Source of the DNA: Tannerella forsythia
Lineage (GTDB): Bacteria; Bacteroidota; Bacteroidia; Bacteroidales; Tannerellaceae
Direction of reading: 5' to 3'
DNA: 64,000 bases
Assembly (NCBI RefSeq): GCF_003860135.1
Contig: NZ_RQYN01000004.1
Span: 54,877-118,876 of the forward strand
Position 1 is the stretch's first letter, and each line of letters begins with the position of its first letter. A program made the position numbers and the translations under genes. A model generated the notes under the pieces. It searched no databases, was not told where the DNA came from, and saw only the letters and a program-made list of their open reading frames with translations. Shown piece by piece: positions 46,020-55,808 of the stretch.

Positions 46020-47072
46020 TTATTCCTTCAGGTTCGGCATTTGATCCCGGGTGATTATGCGCGGGTCGTTCATTACGGTTTTCCAATAGGTCGCTCCGTT
46101 CCATTTGTTCTCACGCGTGTAAGCATCGTACCAAGACATAAACCAAAGCCACGTATCGCCTTTTTCGAACATTAAGTCTGGCGCGGGAATACCGCCACAT
46201 TCCGATAACGCGATCATTTTCTTCCCGCCGCCGATGCGCTCTGCCTGTTTAAACCGGTCGATCAGCGACGCGTGCGCATTCTCTTCCCGGTAAATGTCCA
46301 TACCGATCAGATCCACATATTCGTCGCCCGGATACCAGTCGAGATCGTGTCCTTCCGACGTCCATACCCAGATAAGGTTGTTTACTCCTTTGGCTTCAAA
46401 CACCTCGAACATCATCTTCCACAGCGCTTTGTAAGGTTCAGGCCCTTTGGCGCCCCACCAGAACCAACCGCCGGAAGCTTCGTGAAGCGGACGCCAGATA
46501 ACGGGAATCCCTTTTTGGGCAAGCAACAACAAATAATTGGCCACTTTCACCAAATCGAGTCTCAAGGCTAAGTTCTCGTCCGTTCCGTCTTGTACGGCTC
46601 GGCTGATGTCGAAATCGGTTTCGGGAGATCCCTGCCCTTTGCCCGGAGCATAAAAAGCGTATTCCGTACTTCCTTTTGTCTGAGGCACATTCCAATGCCA
46701 CATTCCCGATACCAATCCATGGGCTTTCCACCAGTTTTCGACGGGCGAAATATCTCCGTAATCGATCCATCCCGAGGGGGAATAGCGCAAGTGTATATAA
46801 TCGAAACCGTTTAAAGCGGGATATTTGCCCGTTTGAGCAAATACCCAGTCGGCCTCGTCGGTATTCCATGCAACGTGGGCCATCGTTCCGGATATGATTT
46901 TTTTCCCGTATGTTTCCTGTAAAAACCGAAACAGATTCACGGTTTGAGGCATCGGATTTTTGGAACACAAATCGATCTGTCCGCCTGTTCCCATGTCGGG
47001 AGATGGTGTGTTGCATCCATACGAATGGGAGATCGTCAGGAGAGAAAAGAGCAGAACAATGTATTTTTTCAT
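46020..47072 (-). CDS. GH26 endo-beta-1,4-mannanase
   Basis: 350 residues. The signal peptide ends SHSYGC, so it may be a lipoprotein (C20). TIM barrel with acid/base E198 in WRPLHEASGGWFWWG and nucleophile E291 in ALSECGG, both typical GH26. WHWN and the WTSEGHD loop line the cleft. It cuts mannan chains into mannobiose and longer products, at the surface or in the periplasm. It lies 7 bp after the glycan-binding protein gene. Confidence 0.95.
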   Translation of the reverse strand: MKKYIVLLFSLLTISHSYGCNTPSPDMGTGGQIDLCSKNPMPQTVNLFRFLQETYGKKIISGTMAHVAWNTDEADWVFAQTGKYPALNGFDYIHLRYSPSGWIDYGDISPVENWWKAHGLVSGMWHWNVPQTKGSTEYAFYAPGKGQGSPETDFDISRAVQDGTDENLALRLDLVKVANYLLLLAQKGIPVIWRPLHEASGGWFWWGAKGPEPYKALWKMMFEVFEAKGVNNLIWVWTSEGHDLDWYPGDEYVDLIGMDIYREENAHASLIDRFKQAERIGGGKKMIALSECGGIPAPDLMFEKGDTWLWFMSWYDAYTRENKWNGATYWKTVMNDPRIITRDQMPNLKE

Positions 47073-47079
47073 TTCTTTT

Positions 47080-48255
47080 TTACTGATTGGTTATTTTCTT
47101 TTCAATCCGTATGTTTGCAAAACTGTGGTCGACGTTCCAGTCGCTGTTGGGCTGCAAAATCCAGAACATGCCGGTCCATCCCGATTTTAAGCCTTTGGTG
47201 GCCACGTCCGTGAGTTCTAAAGAGACGGTGCACCATTTGCCATAGGTATTAAAACTATTTGTTTGAGATGGATTCCATGCATATTGTCCGCCGTTCAACT
47301 GAATTAAATATCCGGCCTTACCCGAATCGTAGAACGGATTGCCCGATGCCGAACAGACCTCAAATTTAAACAGGTAGTCCGCCGGATTGGCTGCAATATC
47401 GGCGTCCAGATTAAATCCCCCACAAGGCAAGTTGTTCCAGCTCCAACTTTTGAATGAGCCTGCTACGCGGATATATGGCCCGTAAAGAGCTTCCGGATCG
47501 TTTGTTCCCGAACCGTTGGTTATATGTTCCGTACCGGCCCAAAATCCGTATGCCGAAGAATTGGATAAATCCCACACAACGCTCTTTGTGAAACGGTAAG
47601 GAACTTTCCGGGTAACTTTTGTATTGCCATTCATATACGTAAACGTTATGAGGCTATTATCGGGAGCATTTTCGGGAATGACCACCGACATGTATTTTTC
47701 GGTAAGGGAGTCGATTTTCATCGCCGTGCCGTTCATTGAAACGGAAGCCGTAGCATCGGATCCGGTACCGAATCCGTAGAGGTCAAAAAATTCGCCCACC
47801 ACCTGTACCGAGCTTCCGGGCAGTGCAAACTCGTTGTATAATCGTTCGATTTTCAGTTGCGGAACGGTAACGGAAAAATCTACGGTAGTGCTGCCCAATG
47901 CCGTTTCGTAATAGAGTTTGTTGGTTACTTCGGCCGGTATAACTCGCGGGATAGGAAAATAAGCAGCATCGGCACGTGCATAGACTTCCGAAAGAGGAAC
48001 TTCTACGTTGTTGACGGTAATTTTCTTTACATTGCTTAGATTCTTACCTTTCAGCATAATCATATCGAGGAACGAAGCCTTCGTGATAGGTTCTTGAGCA
48101 TCGGTGTCGTTGTATTTATAGACTCCCGATACCGAAGGAGCGCCGGTTGATATCGTACCGTCGTCGTATCCGTCGTTGTAGGTAACGATGTCTTGACAGG
48201 CAGCAACCGATAGAAGCAGATACGTTACGATTGAATGTATATATAATGACTTCAT
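47080..48255 (-). CDS. Surface glycan-binding lipoprotein with IPT/TIG domain
   Basis: 391 residues. Lipobox LLSVAAC (C20) and a short Asp/Gly-rich linker typical of exported surface lipoproteins. IPT/TIG-like beta domains follow (KASFLDMIMLKGKNLSNVKKI in part, about 58-80), then a C-terminal glycan-binding domain rich in Trp and Tyr (about 225-391). It takes the third position after SusC/SusD, where SGBPs normally sit, and probably captures (gluco)mannan. Confidence 0.88.
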   Translation of the reverse strand: MKSLYIHSIVTYLLLSVAACQDIVTYNDGYDDGTISTGAPSVSGVYKYNDTDAQEPITKASFLDMIMLKGKNLSNVKKITVNNVEVPLSEVYARADAAYFPIPRVIPAEVTNKLYYETALGSTTVDFSVTVPQLKIERLYNEFALPGSSVQVVGEFFDLYGFGTGSDATASVSMNGTAMKIDSLTEKYMSVVIPENAPDNSLITFTYMNGNTKVTRKVPYRFTKSVVWDLSNSSAYGFWAGTEHITNGSGTNDPEALYGPYIRVAGSFKSWSWNNLPCGGFNLDADIAANPADYLFKFEVCSASGNPFYDSGKAGYLIQLNGGQYAWNPSQTNSFNTYGKWCTVSLELTDVATKGLKSGWTGMFWILQPNSDWNVDHSFANIRIEKKITNQ

Positions 48256-48286
48256 AGTTTTTTTACTTGTAGATTATTAAAATAAA

Positions 48287-50071
48287 TCAGTTCCATCCGG
48301 GATTATTGCCATCGATGGCTTTATTGGTAGCAACTTCTGCCGAAGGCAATGGGAAGAGCAGGTGCCGGTTTTCGCGGTATTTGTTTACACCTGCTTCGTC
48401 GTATGTAGTGGTGGTGCCGTCGGTATTTATACCGCCGATGGAATTCATTACATCAAGATAGACCCCCCAGCGAATTAGATCCCAACGTCGGTCGCCTTCC
48501 AATGCCAACTCTTTGGCTCGCTCTTCGAAGATCGCGGAGCGCAAAGCGACTTTGGAAGTAATGGCTCCGTCGCCGCTTATGCCTGCCGGATAGGCATTTG
48601 AGCGAATCCGCACTTTGTTGAGCGCCTCAATGGCTTCGGGGGAGACGCCCGAACTTAATTCGCACTGTGCTTCGGCATAAATCAGCACTACATCGGCCAA
48701 ACGGAGAAAAGGCCAATAAGCATTCGAACGCGATTGCGTTTTATCGGTTATGTCGGCGTATTTGGTGGTAAATGCCAAACATTCGTTGGTCGTATTGTAG
48801 ATGTAGTTTACACCATCGTTGTAAGGAGCTTTCGGTTCGGCGACTTTGTTGCCGTTACTGTCGTATCCGGTGGCCATAAGTGTGTATTCGGGCGTTTTAG
48901 GATAGTAGAATCCGTAGTTCCCGTTTGTCTGATAGTAATATCTCCATCGATGCATTACGCCTTTCGTGATGCGGTAATCTTGATGGTCGAAGAGATTGTA
49001 CCAATGAAAGCGATTGCCGATCCAAAGCCCCGTTTGAATGATGCCCGAAGAGTTCTGTATTCCGCAAAACCATTGATGAATGGTGTTGCCATACTCTTCG
49101 TCTCCGGCTTTTGCCCGCAAGGTAAACATATATTCGCTCGCATCCACGCTTGACTGTTTCCACATCTGATCGTAGGGCAAGAGTTCGTATTTCCCGTAAA
49201 CTCCGCTCATCACGTCCCCGGCATATTTCGCTGCTTTGGTATAGTTCTCGCGCCAATCAAACGGTTTGTATCCTTTTACCTGTTTTTTGAGAAAAGTTTT
49301 GGCAACAGGAAGCGTCAGAACCTTTTCGGTTCCGTTCATCCGGTAGGAAGATCCTGTTTTTACAACCATCTCCTCTCCTTCCGGCAAAGCTCCGGAGGCC
49401 ATCGTAGCATACACTTTTGCAAGAAGTCCGGCAGCTGTACCTGCAGCCACATGTCCGGCTTGATATTCGGAGTCGGTATTCTTGTATAGCAATGGAATGG
49501 CCTGTTCCAAGAGGCGGATAATTTCGGCATATACTTCGGAAATAGGTTTTCGAGGTTGATGCTGATTCGCGCCTTCACTGATGGCCACATCAAACAACGG
49601 TATTTCGCCGTAAGCCTTCGTAAGCATAAAATAGGCAAACGCTTTTTGAAAATACATTTCGCCCAGTCCGTTGTTTTTGTGTTTTTCCGTGGCACCGTCG
49701 ATTTTCGATATGTTGGCAATGGCGACATTGGCACGGTTTATCAGGCTATAACATCCTATCCAGATGGCAGCCGATACCTCGTCGCCCTGAAAGTTCCCTG
49801 CTCCCAGGTTGCTGAACGCCCAGTCTGGTCCGGTCGTATAATCGCAGTCCATTTCGAGCACGCGCGGGAAATTGCTCCAGCGAAACATATCGTTCGACCA
49901 TTTGCTGTAAACACCCGTCACCCACTGATTAACGGCTTCGTTGTCGTTCCCGAGCTGTTTAGGCCCGATGAAAGAATAAGGTTTTTCGGCAAGAAAATCG
50001 TTGCAGGAAGAAAAAGAGAGGATGCCCGCAAGCAAAAAACCTGAAAGGATAGATATATTGTTGATCTTCAT
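48287..50071 (-). CDS. SusD/RagB-family glycan-binding lipoprotein
   Basis: 594 residues. Signal peptide and lipobox (AGILSFSSC, C23). The SusD TPR core and C-terminal RagB region are clear, including RLADVVLIYAEAQCE and ELALEGDRRWDLIRWG. It forms the lid of the SusC transporter and binds oligosaccharide at the surface. It lies 22 bp after susC. Confidence 0.96.
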   Translation of the reverse strand: MKINNISILSGFLLAGILSFSSCNDFLAEKPYSFIGPKQLGNDNEAVNQWVTGVYSKWSNDMFRWSNFPRVLEMDCDYTTGPDWAFSNLGAGNFQGDEVSAAIWIGCYSLINRANVAIANISKIDGATEKHKNNGLGEMYFQKAFAYFMLTKAYGEIPLFDVAISEGANQHQPRKPISEVYAEIIRLLEQAIPLLYKNTDSEYQAGHVAAGTAAGLLAKVYATMASGALPEGEEMVVKTGSSYRMNGTEKVLTLPVAKTFLKKQVKGYKPFDWRENYTKAAKYAGDVMSGVYGKYELLPYDQMWKQSSVDASEYMFTLRAKAGDEEYGNTIHQWFCGIQNSSGIIQTGLWIGNRFHWYNLFDHQDYRITKGVMHRWRYYYQTNGNYGFYYPKTPEYTLMATGYDSNGNKVAEPKAPYNDGVNYIYNTTNECLAFTTKYADITDKTQSRSNAYWPFLRLADVVLIYAEAQCELSSGVSPEAIEALNKVRIRSNAYPAGISGDGAITSKVALRSAIFEERAKELALEGDRRWDLIRWGVYLDVMNSIGGINTDGTTTTYDEAGVNKYRENRHLLFPLPSAEVATNKAIDGNNPGWN

Positions 50072-50093
50072 GTTTTATATTCTTTTATCTGTT

Positions 50094-53000
50094 TTAAAAA
50101 GTAATTTTCAGTCCGAGCGAAAAAGTACGGCTGGCCGGATAGGAATAGATGTCGATACCACGCCGGGAGGCATCGGCTCCGAAAGCGTTCACCTCCGGAT
50201 CGAACCAGCTGTATCCGGTGAGGGTAAACAGGTTTGTAGCACCGGCATACATATTGATCTGAGAGATTCCTTTGAATTTCGGATTCCACATATATCCCAA
50301 GCTTATATTTTTCAGTTTCAGATACGATCCGTCTTCCACGTACCTGTCGGAGATGAGCATCGTACGATCGTAGGTCGCAATGGCTTTCGGCCAAGCGGCC
50401 TCTGCGCTATTTTCTTCCGTCCAACGCCCGTCATAAGCGGTTTGCGTAATGTTCCCGATATTGCCCATCGAAATATCCATCAGATTGCCGTTGAAGATGT
50501 CGTTGCCTTGGCTTCCCTGAAAGAAGAAGCTCAGGTTAAAGTTTTTCCAGATGAGGTTATTGGTGATTCCATACACAAAATCGGGGTTTACATCGCCGAT
50601 AATAACCCGGTCGGCCGATGTGATAGCCGGATCGTTGTCGAAGTTTCGGTATTTGATTTCTCCAATCATCGCCTTGCCTTTGTTGCGGATTTCGGGATCG
50701 GGAGATGCCAGCACTTCGGCCAGGTTGTCGTAGAACCCATCTTCCGCGTATCCGTAGATGGCGCCGATAGGCATTCCGTTGCGTTGCAGGAATACCTCAT
50801 CCGCCTTATACCAAAGCCTGTTGGCATACTGGTCGGCCTCCAATCCGCCAATTTTATTTCGATTGAAAGCGATATTGGCGTCGATGTTCCATTTGAGCGG
50901 CGTATTCTGAAGCAGGTAAAATTTCCCACTGATCTCAAGCCCTTCGTTGGTTACGTATCCACTGTTTATCATCATATTTCGAAAGCCTGTACTGGACGGG
51001 ATCTGTACCTCCTGCAATAAATCGCGCGTTTTTTTACGGTAATAATCTACCGTGAAATTGATCCGTCCGTTTAAGATACCCAAATCCAAACCGGCATTAT
51101 ATTGCGAGGTCGTTTCCCACCGAAGGTCATCGGCCACGGGACCGCGCCAGTCTACTTGTGCAAAACCGCTGTTCAGTGAACCGTCGAAAGGATAGTTTGC
51201 CGTGCTCAACATAGGCAGAGTCCGGTAGCTTCCTATTCCCTGATTTCCGGTTTCTCCGTAACTTAATCGCACTTTCAGATTGCTGAAAACCTTCAGATTT
51301 TTAACAAATGTTTCTTCCGAGACACGCCATGCAAACGCCCCCGACAGGAAGCCCGCCCATTTGTTTTTCTGAGTAAATTTGCTTGAACCGTCCGCACGGT
51401 ATGATGCGGTAAAGATATACTTCTCCATCAAGGTATAATTGATCCGTCCGAGAAATGAAGCCAATGTGGATGCGCCACGATCGCTTATCAGTTTCCCGGG
51501 ATTAAGTCCCTGACTCATATCGTATTCGTTTGTCAAGTCGTTAGGAAAATTGGTGGCACTCATCGATTTGTTCCCCCAATCGGCCCTTTCGGCCGTAAAT
51601 CCGGCTACGGCATTCACCGTATGTAGCTGTTTAAAGCTTTTATCGAATGTAACGATCGATTCCGAAGTAATGCCCTGATACCAGTTATCGGCTTGTCCCG
51701 CACGGCCGTTGATATTGCTTGATGCGGCCCCCTCCTGCGTGTGGCGGCCGTAATAGGTTCCCCGGTTGTTGCCGTTATAGCTGAATCCGAGATTCTGACG
51801 GAATTTCAGGAAAGGCAGCAATTTCACCTCCATATATGAAGAACTGAATATGTTAACGGACTTCAAATGATCTTTCGATGAGTTGATGTAGGCATGCGGA
51901 TTCGCAGCCAACCAATTCAGCTGATCGGAGGTGGAAGTATCGATGTTCGGATCGTATGTCGGGGGGAAGATCAGCGAGGAGCGGATGATACCGTAATCGT
52001 AAGCGCTGGTTTTAGCGAAGTCGGTATCGGTATTGGTGTAAATGATATTCATTCCCATTTCCAGCCAATCGTGTATTTTCCGTCCCAAATTGGTACTTAA
52101 GGTATATCGTGTAAATCCCGATTTTTTGATGACACCTGTTTGATTGAGGTAGTTGCCTGAAAAGGAATACCATCCCTTGTCCGAACCGCCCGAAACGTTG
52201 ATGTTGTATTCCTGCGATGCTCCGTTCTGATAAATCAGATCTTGCCAATCGGCCAATCCCACGGAAGTTTGGTTTCCGTGAGCATCGGTATAGATGCCGG
52301 GGTTCAGGAAGTCGGAGGGTTTCGGCTGGTACTTCCCGCTGGTAAAATCCTGTGTACCGTCGGCATTGGTCGGGTAATGCCAGATACCGGGATAAGGAAG
52401 AACCGAGTAGGGCCTGTTGCTGTAGCGGTAACTGTTCACATATTGTTCGTTAATATAATTGGCGTAGCCATAGGCATTCAGTACTTCCACGCGCTTGGCG
52501 ATGCGTGAGGTCGAGAAGTTGGAGGTAAATTCCACCCGAGCCGAACTCGATTCTCCCCGCTTTGTGGTTATGATAACCACTCCGTTTGCTCCTCGCGACC
52601 CGTAAATAGCGGTTGCCGACGCATCTTTCAACACTTCGATGGATTGAATGTTGTGCGGATTGATAAATGCCAGAGGATTGGAAGTCTGATTATTATTGTC
52701 GTTCGTTTTGCTTGTGGGCGTGGCATTCGTATCAAACGGTACACCGTCTATGATATAGAGCGGTTGCGTACTCGTGGAGAACGAATTGGCGCCGCGCACC
52801 TGAATGCTTACGCCGCCTCCCGGTGCGCCATCGCTCTGATTTACAATAACCCCGGCAATTTTTCCTTGCAATCCTTGACTTAAATCCACCGGATTGTTTT
52901 TCATAATTTCATCGCCTCTGATTTGAGTTACGGCGCCCGACAGGTCCCTTTTCTTCATGGTACCGTAACCCACAACCACAACTTCATCCAGCAATTCCGT

Positions 53001-53291
53001 ATCTTCTTCCATTTGAAGATTTAGTTTATTACGGGTTCCTACAGGAACTTCAAGCGTGCGGTATCCGATGCTCGATATAACCAAAACCGGATTGGCAGAT
53101 ATTGCATTGAGCGAAAAATTTCCGTTGACATCGGTAATAGTGCCGTTTGATGTTCCCTTTTCCATTATATTGGCTCCGATCATTGCAGATTTATCTTTGC
53201 TATCCACGATAGTGCCGGTAATTCTGCGTTGTTGCGCCATGATTTGAAAGCTCATCGTCAGAGCCATACACAACATAAAGATATTCTTCAT
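50094..53291 (-). CDS. SusC/RagA-family TonB-linked outer-membrane transporter
   Basis: 1065 residues. Signal peptide (MLCMALTMSFQIMAQ), CarboxypepD-regulatory domain (about 22-100), the SusC box ELLDEVVVVGYGTMKKRDL (about 98-116), plug with VRGANSFS and PLYIIDGVP, and the 22-stranded barrel ending SRTFSLGLKITF. It imports the oligosaccharides made by the surface mannanases with energy from TonB. It has its own promoter (53337-53344) with a motif shared with the GH5 promoter. Confidence 0.97.
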   Translation of the reverse strand: MKNIFMLCMALTMSFQIMAQQRRITGTIVDSKDKSAMIGANIMEKGTSNGTITDVNGNFSLNAISANPVLVISSIGYRTLEVPVGTRNKLNLQMEEDTELLDEVVVVGYGTMKKRDLSGAVTQIRGDEIMKNNPVDLSQGLQGKIAGVIVNQSDGAPGGGVSIQVRGANSFSTSTQPLYIIDGVPFDTNATPTSKTNDNNNQTSNPLAFINPHNIQSIEVLKDASATAIYGSRGANGVVIITTKRGESSSARVEFTSNFSTSRIAKRVEVLNAYGYANYINEQYVNSYRYSNRPYSVLPYPGIWHYPTNADGTQDFTSGKYQPKPSDFLNPGIYTDAHGNQTSVGLADWQDLIYQNGASQEYNINVSGGSDKGWYSFSGNYLNQTGVIKKSGFTRYTLSTNLGRKIHDWLEMGMNIIYTNTDTDFAKTSAYDYGIIRSSLIFPPTYDPNIDTSTSDQLNWLAANPHAYINSSKDHLKSVNIFSSSYMEVKLLPFLKFRQNLGFSYNGNNRGTYYGRHTQEGAASSNINGRAGQADNWYQGITSESIVTFDKSFKQLHTVNAVAGFTAERADWGNKSMSATNFPNDLTNEYDMSQGLNPGKLISDRGASTLASFLGRINYTLMEKYIFTASYRADGSSKFTQKNKWAGFLSGAFAWRVSEETFVKNLKVFSNLKVRLSYGETGNQGIGSYRTLPMLSTANYPFDGSLNSGFAQVDWRGPVADDLRWETTSQYNAGLDLGILNGRINFTVDYYRKKTRDLLQEVQIPSSTGFRNMMINSGYVTNEGLEISGKFYLLQNTPLKWNIDANIAFNRNKIGGLEADQYANRLWYKADEVFLQRNGMPIGAIYGYAEDGFYDNLAEVLASPDPEIRNKGKAMIGEIKYRNFDNDPAITSADRVIIGDVNPDFVYGITNNLIWKNFNLSFFFQGSQGNDIFNGNLMDISMGNIGNITQTAYDGRWTEENSAEAAWPKAIATYDRTMLISDRYVEDGSYLKLKNISLGYMWNPKFKGISQINMYAGATNLFTLTGYSWFDPEVNAFGADASRRGIDIYSYPASRTFSLGLKITF

Positions 53292-53336
53292 AAAGATTCT
53301 TTTAAAGAATTAAAAAAAACATTGCTTTCTTGAGTG

Positions 53337-53382
53337 CAAAAATAGAAACTCTTTCATCTATACTTTACATATTATTTTATCA
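53337..53382 (-). promoter_or_regulatory. susC promoter with candidate AraC operator
   Basis: The -7 box TATTTTTG is at 53344-53337. Upstream on the minus strand are TGATAAA (53382-53376) and, 11 bp on, AGTAT (53364-53360), 15 bp before the -7 box. The GH5 promoter has the same two elements at the same spacing. Confidence 0.55.
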
Positions 53383-53406
53383 GATCGTCATACTTTTTTA
53401 TCTTTT

Positions 53407-54681
53407 TTACTTCCTGTATTTTTTAAAAAATGTACTTCTGTATTGCCACCATTCAGGCCCGACATCGTGCCCGGAAAGAGGAAAAATATGATATTCCTTG
53501 GAAGACCGAATGAGGTTGTATCCGGCAAAATTGGTATGCGGCGGACATACCTCATCTTGCAATCCCACTCCCATTATTATGGGACAAGTTATTCTCCGTG
53601 CAAAATTCTTCACATCGAAATAGGAAAGTGTTTCATAAAGTTGCTTGTCGGAGATTTCCATCTCAGCTTGTTTCTTGCGGATGGAGTTGGCCGGCCAATC
53701 AACAATATCAAAGTAGTCGGGATAATCCGACAGAAAAGGAATAAAAGGCGCAGCCGCGGCAATTCGATTATCCAATGCGCAGGCAATTAAGGAAAAAGCG
53801 CCACCCTGACTGCCTCCTTCCACAAAAATATTGCGCACATCGACTTCCTTACGCGACGCTACAAAGTCAATGGCTCGAATCAAATCCATAAAAGCCCCGC
53901 GGTAATAGTAGGCCTCTTTCGATTGCAACCCGTACGTTATCCAGTCGCCGTAAATATTTGAGGATTCGTTCAATCCCTGTCCTCGAACCGAAAGGACAAA
54001 CTCTGCGTGGTCGGGATTACCGTCGGCATCGGGCATCCAGGGTTTGGAACCATACCCCATGTATGAAACAATGACCGGATGTTTGCCTTGAGCTGTCGGG
54101 ACACAATAGTAACCGGCGATTTCCATATTGCCGAACGATTTCATGGTTACCCGGTACATTTTTCGTTTCCCGGACGAATGTTCGGGTAGCGCAATCAGCG
54201 TATATTCGGGGGCTACGGCAGCAAGTTCTCCGAGGGTCGTTTGCCAGAAATCATCAAAATCGGGCTGAGAGTCGGGCAGCGAGACGATCGCCTCCGGCTC
54301 GTACCCGATGTTGAATTTTCTGCTTTCGACTGCTCCGCCCAACCATAGGAAACAACGGTAAAATCCGGGATTGGGCAAGGTAAAGGAAAAAGAAAACATG
54401 ACCGAATCGTTGGCATTTACCGTCACTTGTTGGGATAACGAGTACAGTCGAATCTTTTTATCCGTATCGATCTGTAGCGTAATCTGTTGCGAAACCAAAC
54501 TGTTGCCTGTGTTCTTAGCAACGAACTGTATTTCCGGTGTTTGAGACGAGTAGAACATTAACTTTTCGGGTTGCAGCAGCTCAACGTCGAGCATTTTATT
54601 TTTTGCATCTTGAGCGCTTACATCACACGCTGTACCGGCAATCAGTACGATAAAAACAAAAAAGAGGCGCTTTATATTCAT
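53407..54681 (-). CDS. CE7-family acetyl esterase (AXE1-like)
   Basis: 424 residues with a signal peptide (FVFIVLIAGTACDVSAQ); C19 could be lipidated. An N-terminal beta domain (about 30-130) precedes the AXE1 alpha/beta-hydrolase domain. Family motifs: RGQ (SVRGQGLNES), nucleophile GGSQGGAFS, Asp in GLQDEVCPP and His in LSGHDVGPEWW. It removes acetyl groups from mannan or other hemicelluloses so the endo-enzymes can act. It lies 12 bp after the GH5 gene. Confidence 0.92.
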   Translation of the reverse strand: MNIKRLFFVFIVLIAGTACDVSAQDAKNKMLDVELLQPEKLMFYSSQTPEIQFVAKNTGNSLVSQQITLQIDTDKKIRLYSLSQQVTVNANDSVMFSFSFTLPNPGFYRCFLWLGGAVESRKFNIGYEPEAIVSLPDSQPDFDDFWQTTLGELAAVAPEYTLIALPEHSSGKRKMYRVTMKSFGNMEIAGYYCVPTAQGKHPVIVSYMGYGSKPWMPDADGNPDHAEFVLSVRGQGLNESSNIYGDWITYGLQSKEAYYYRGAFMDLIRAIDFVASRKEVDVRNIFVEGGSQGGAFSLIACALDNRIAAAAPFIPFLSDYPDYFDIVDWPANSIRKKQAEMEISDKQLYETLSYFDVKNFARRITCPIIMGVGLQDEVCPPHTNFAGYNLIRSSKEYHIFPLSGHDVGPEWWQYRSTFFKKYRK

Positions 54682-54693
54682 TTTTGAAAAAAA

Positions 54694-55701
54694 TTATTGT
54701 TTTAAAAGTTCTTTTCTGACAATTTGTCCCCATTCTTTTATCTCTCGATCATTCCAATTCCCATCTGAAGACGCGGAAGGAAGCATCATCGAGCAGGTTT
54801 CATTTTTATCGGAGACAGACCATGCAACCCAGCTGATCTGATTTGGAGACATCCACTCCAACCATTTCTGCCATTCTTCCCGATCGATGGGGCCGTCGCC
54901 CGTAGCTTTCATTCCGGCACATTCCGAAACAAAAATCGGGATTCCTTTCGAGATGGCATAATCGCCTCTCTCACGCAAGAACTGATGATGTGTGGCGGCG
55001 TAAAAATGCAATGTATACATAATATTGTCGTACTTCGTAATGGGATTGTCGGCAACAATATGGAGATCCTGATCCCAATGAGGCGAACCCACAAGGATGA
55101 TGTTCGACGGGTCAATGTCGCGAATCTCTCCGATTATCCGCTCGGAATATGCTTTTACGTCTTCCCATGAGTCTCTCTCCGGCTCGTTGAATATCTCGTA
55201 TATTACGTTGGGAAAGTCTTTGTACCTGCTTGCCATTTCACGAAAGAAACCAATAGCTTCCTCCGTACGAATGGCATGGCTGTGCCAGTCGATGATGACG
55301 TAAATTCCGTTTTTGATGGCGGCGTCCACTACACGGGTTACACAATCGAGGGCAAGCTGCGGGTCGGAAAGATAGCCACCCTGAGGGGTAACTCCCATGG
55401 CTGCGCGTACTACGCTGCAATTCCAGTCCGAAGCGAATGTGCCGACAGCGCCTTCGTTGTAAAAACGAGGCCACCAGTTGTGCCAACCGAAACTAACTCC
55501 TTTCAGCACCACTTTTTCATTTTTTTCATTTACGAGAAATGAGCCGCTTACCGATAGCTTTCCGTGCTTTTCAACGGATGTTTTTCCCGTAAGATCGGCT
55601 TTTTTATCATTCGTCTTATCAAACTCCGCTCTACAATGCTGAAAGATAAGGGTAGAGACACAAAAAAATATGACGGTAGCAAGTGTTCTCATAGTGCGCA
55701 T
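54694..55701 (-). CDS. GH5-family endoglucanase/mannanase lipoprotein
   Basis: 335 residues. Signal peptide with a possible lipid anchor at C23 (FQHCRAE). The GH5 barrel shows acid/base E173 in YEIFNEPE and nucleophile E260 in PIFVSECAG, with IIDWHSH and LHFYAATHH around the cleft. It resembles GH5_2 cellulases, so it may cut the glucose-containing bonds of glucomannan while GH26 cuts mannose runs. Two start codons (55701 and 55692) are possible. Confidence 0.92.
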   Translation of the reverse strand: MRTMRTLATVIFFCVSTLIFQHCRAEFDKTNDKKADLTGKTSVEKHGKLSVSGSFLVNEKNEKVVLKGVSFGWHNWWPRFYNEGAVGTFASDWNCSVVRAAMGVTPQGGYLSDPQLALDCVTRVVDAAIKNGIYVIIDWHSHAIRTEEAIGFFREMASRYKDFPNVIYEIFNEPERDSWEDVKAYSERIIGEIRDIDPSNIILVGSPHWDQDLHIVADNPITKYDNIMYTLHFYAATHHQFLRERGDYAISKGIPIFVSECAGMKATGDGPIDREEWQKWLEWMSPNQISWVAWSVSDKNETCSMMLPSASSDGNWNDREIKEWGQIVRKELLKQ

Positions 55702-55723
55702 ACTTTATCTATAAATGTACCTG

Positions 55724-55768
55724 CAAAAATAGGATCGATGGTCGAATACTAATATGTTTCATTTATCA
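55724..55768 (-). promoter_or_regulatory. GH5-CE7 promoter with candidate AraC operator
   Basis: -7 box TATTTTTG (55731-55724). TGATAAA (55768-55762), an 11-bp gap, then AGTAT (55750-55746), 14 bp before the -7 box. This matches the susC promoter arrangement. Confidence 0.55.
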
Positions 55769-55808
55769 AATAATGATACTATTTTGCAGCGATAAGACAA
55801 AATTCCTG

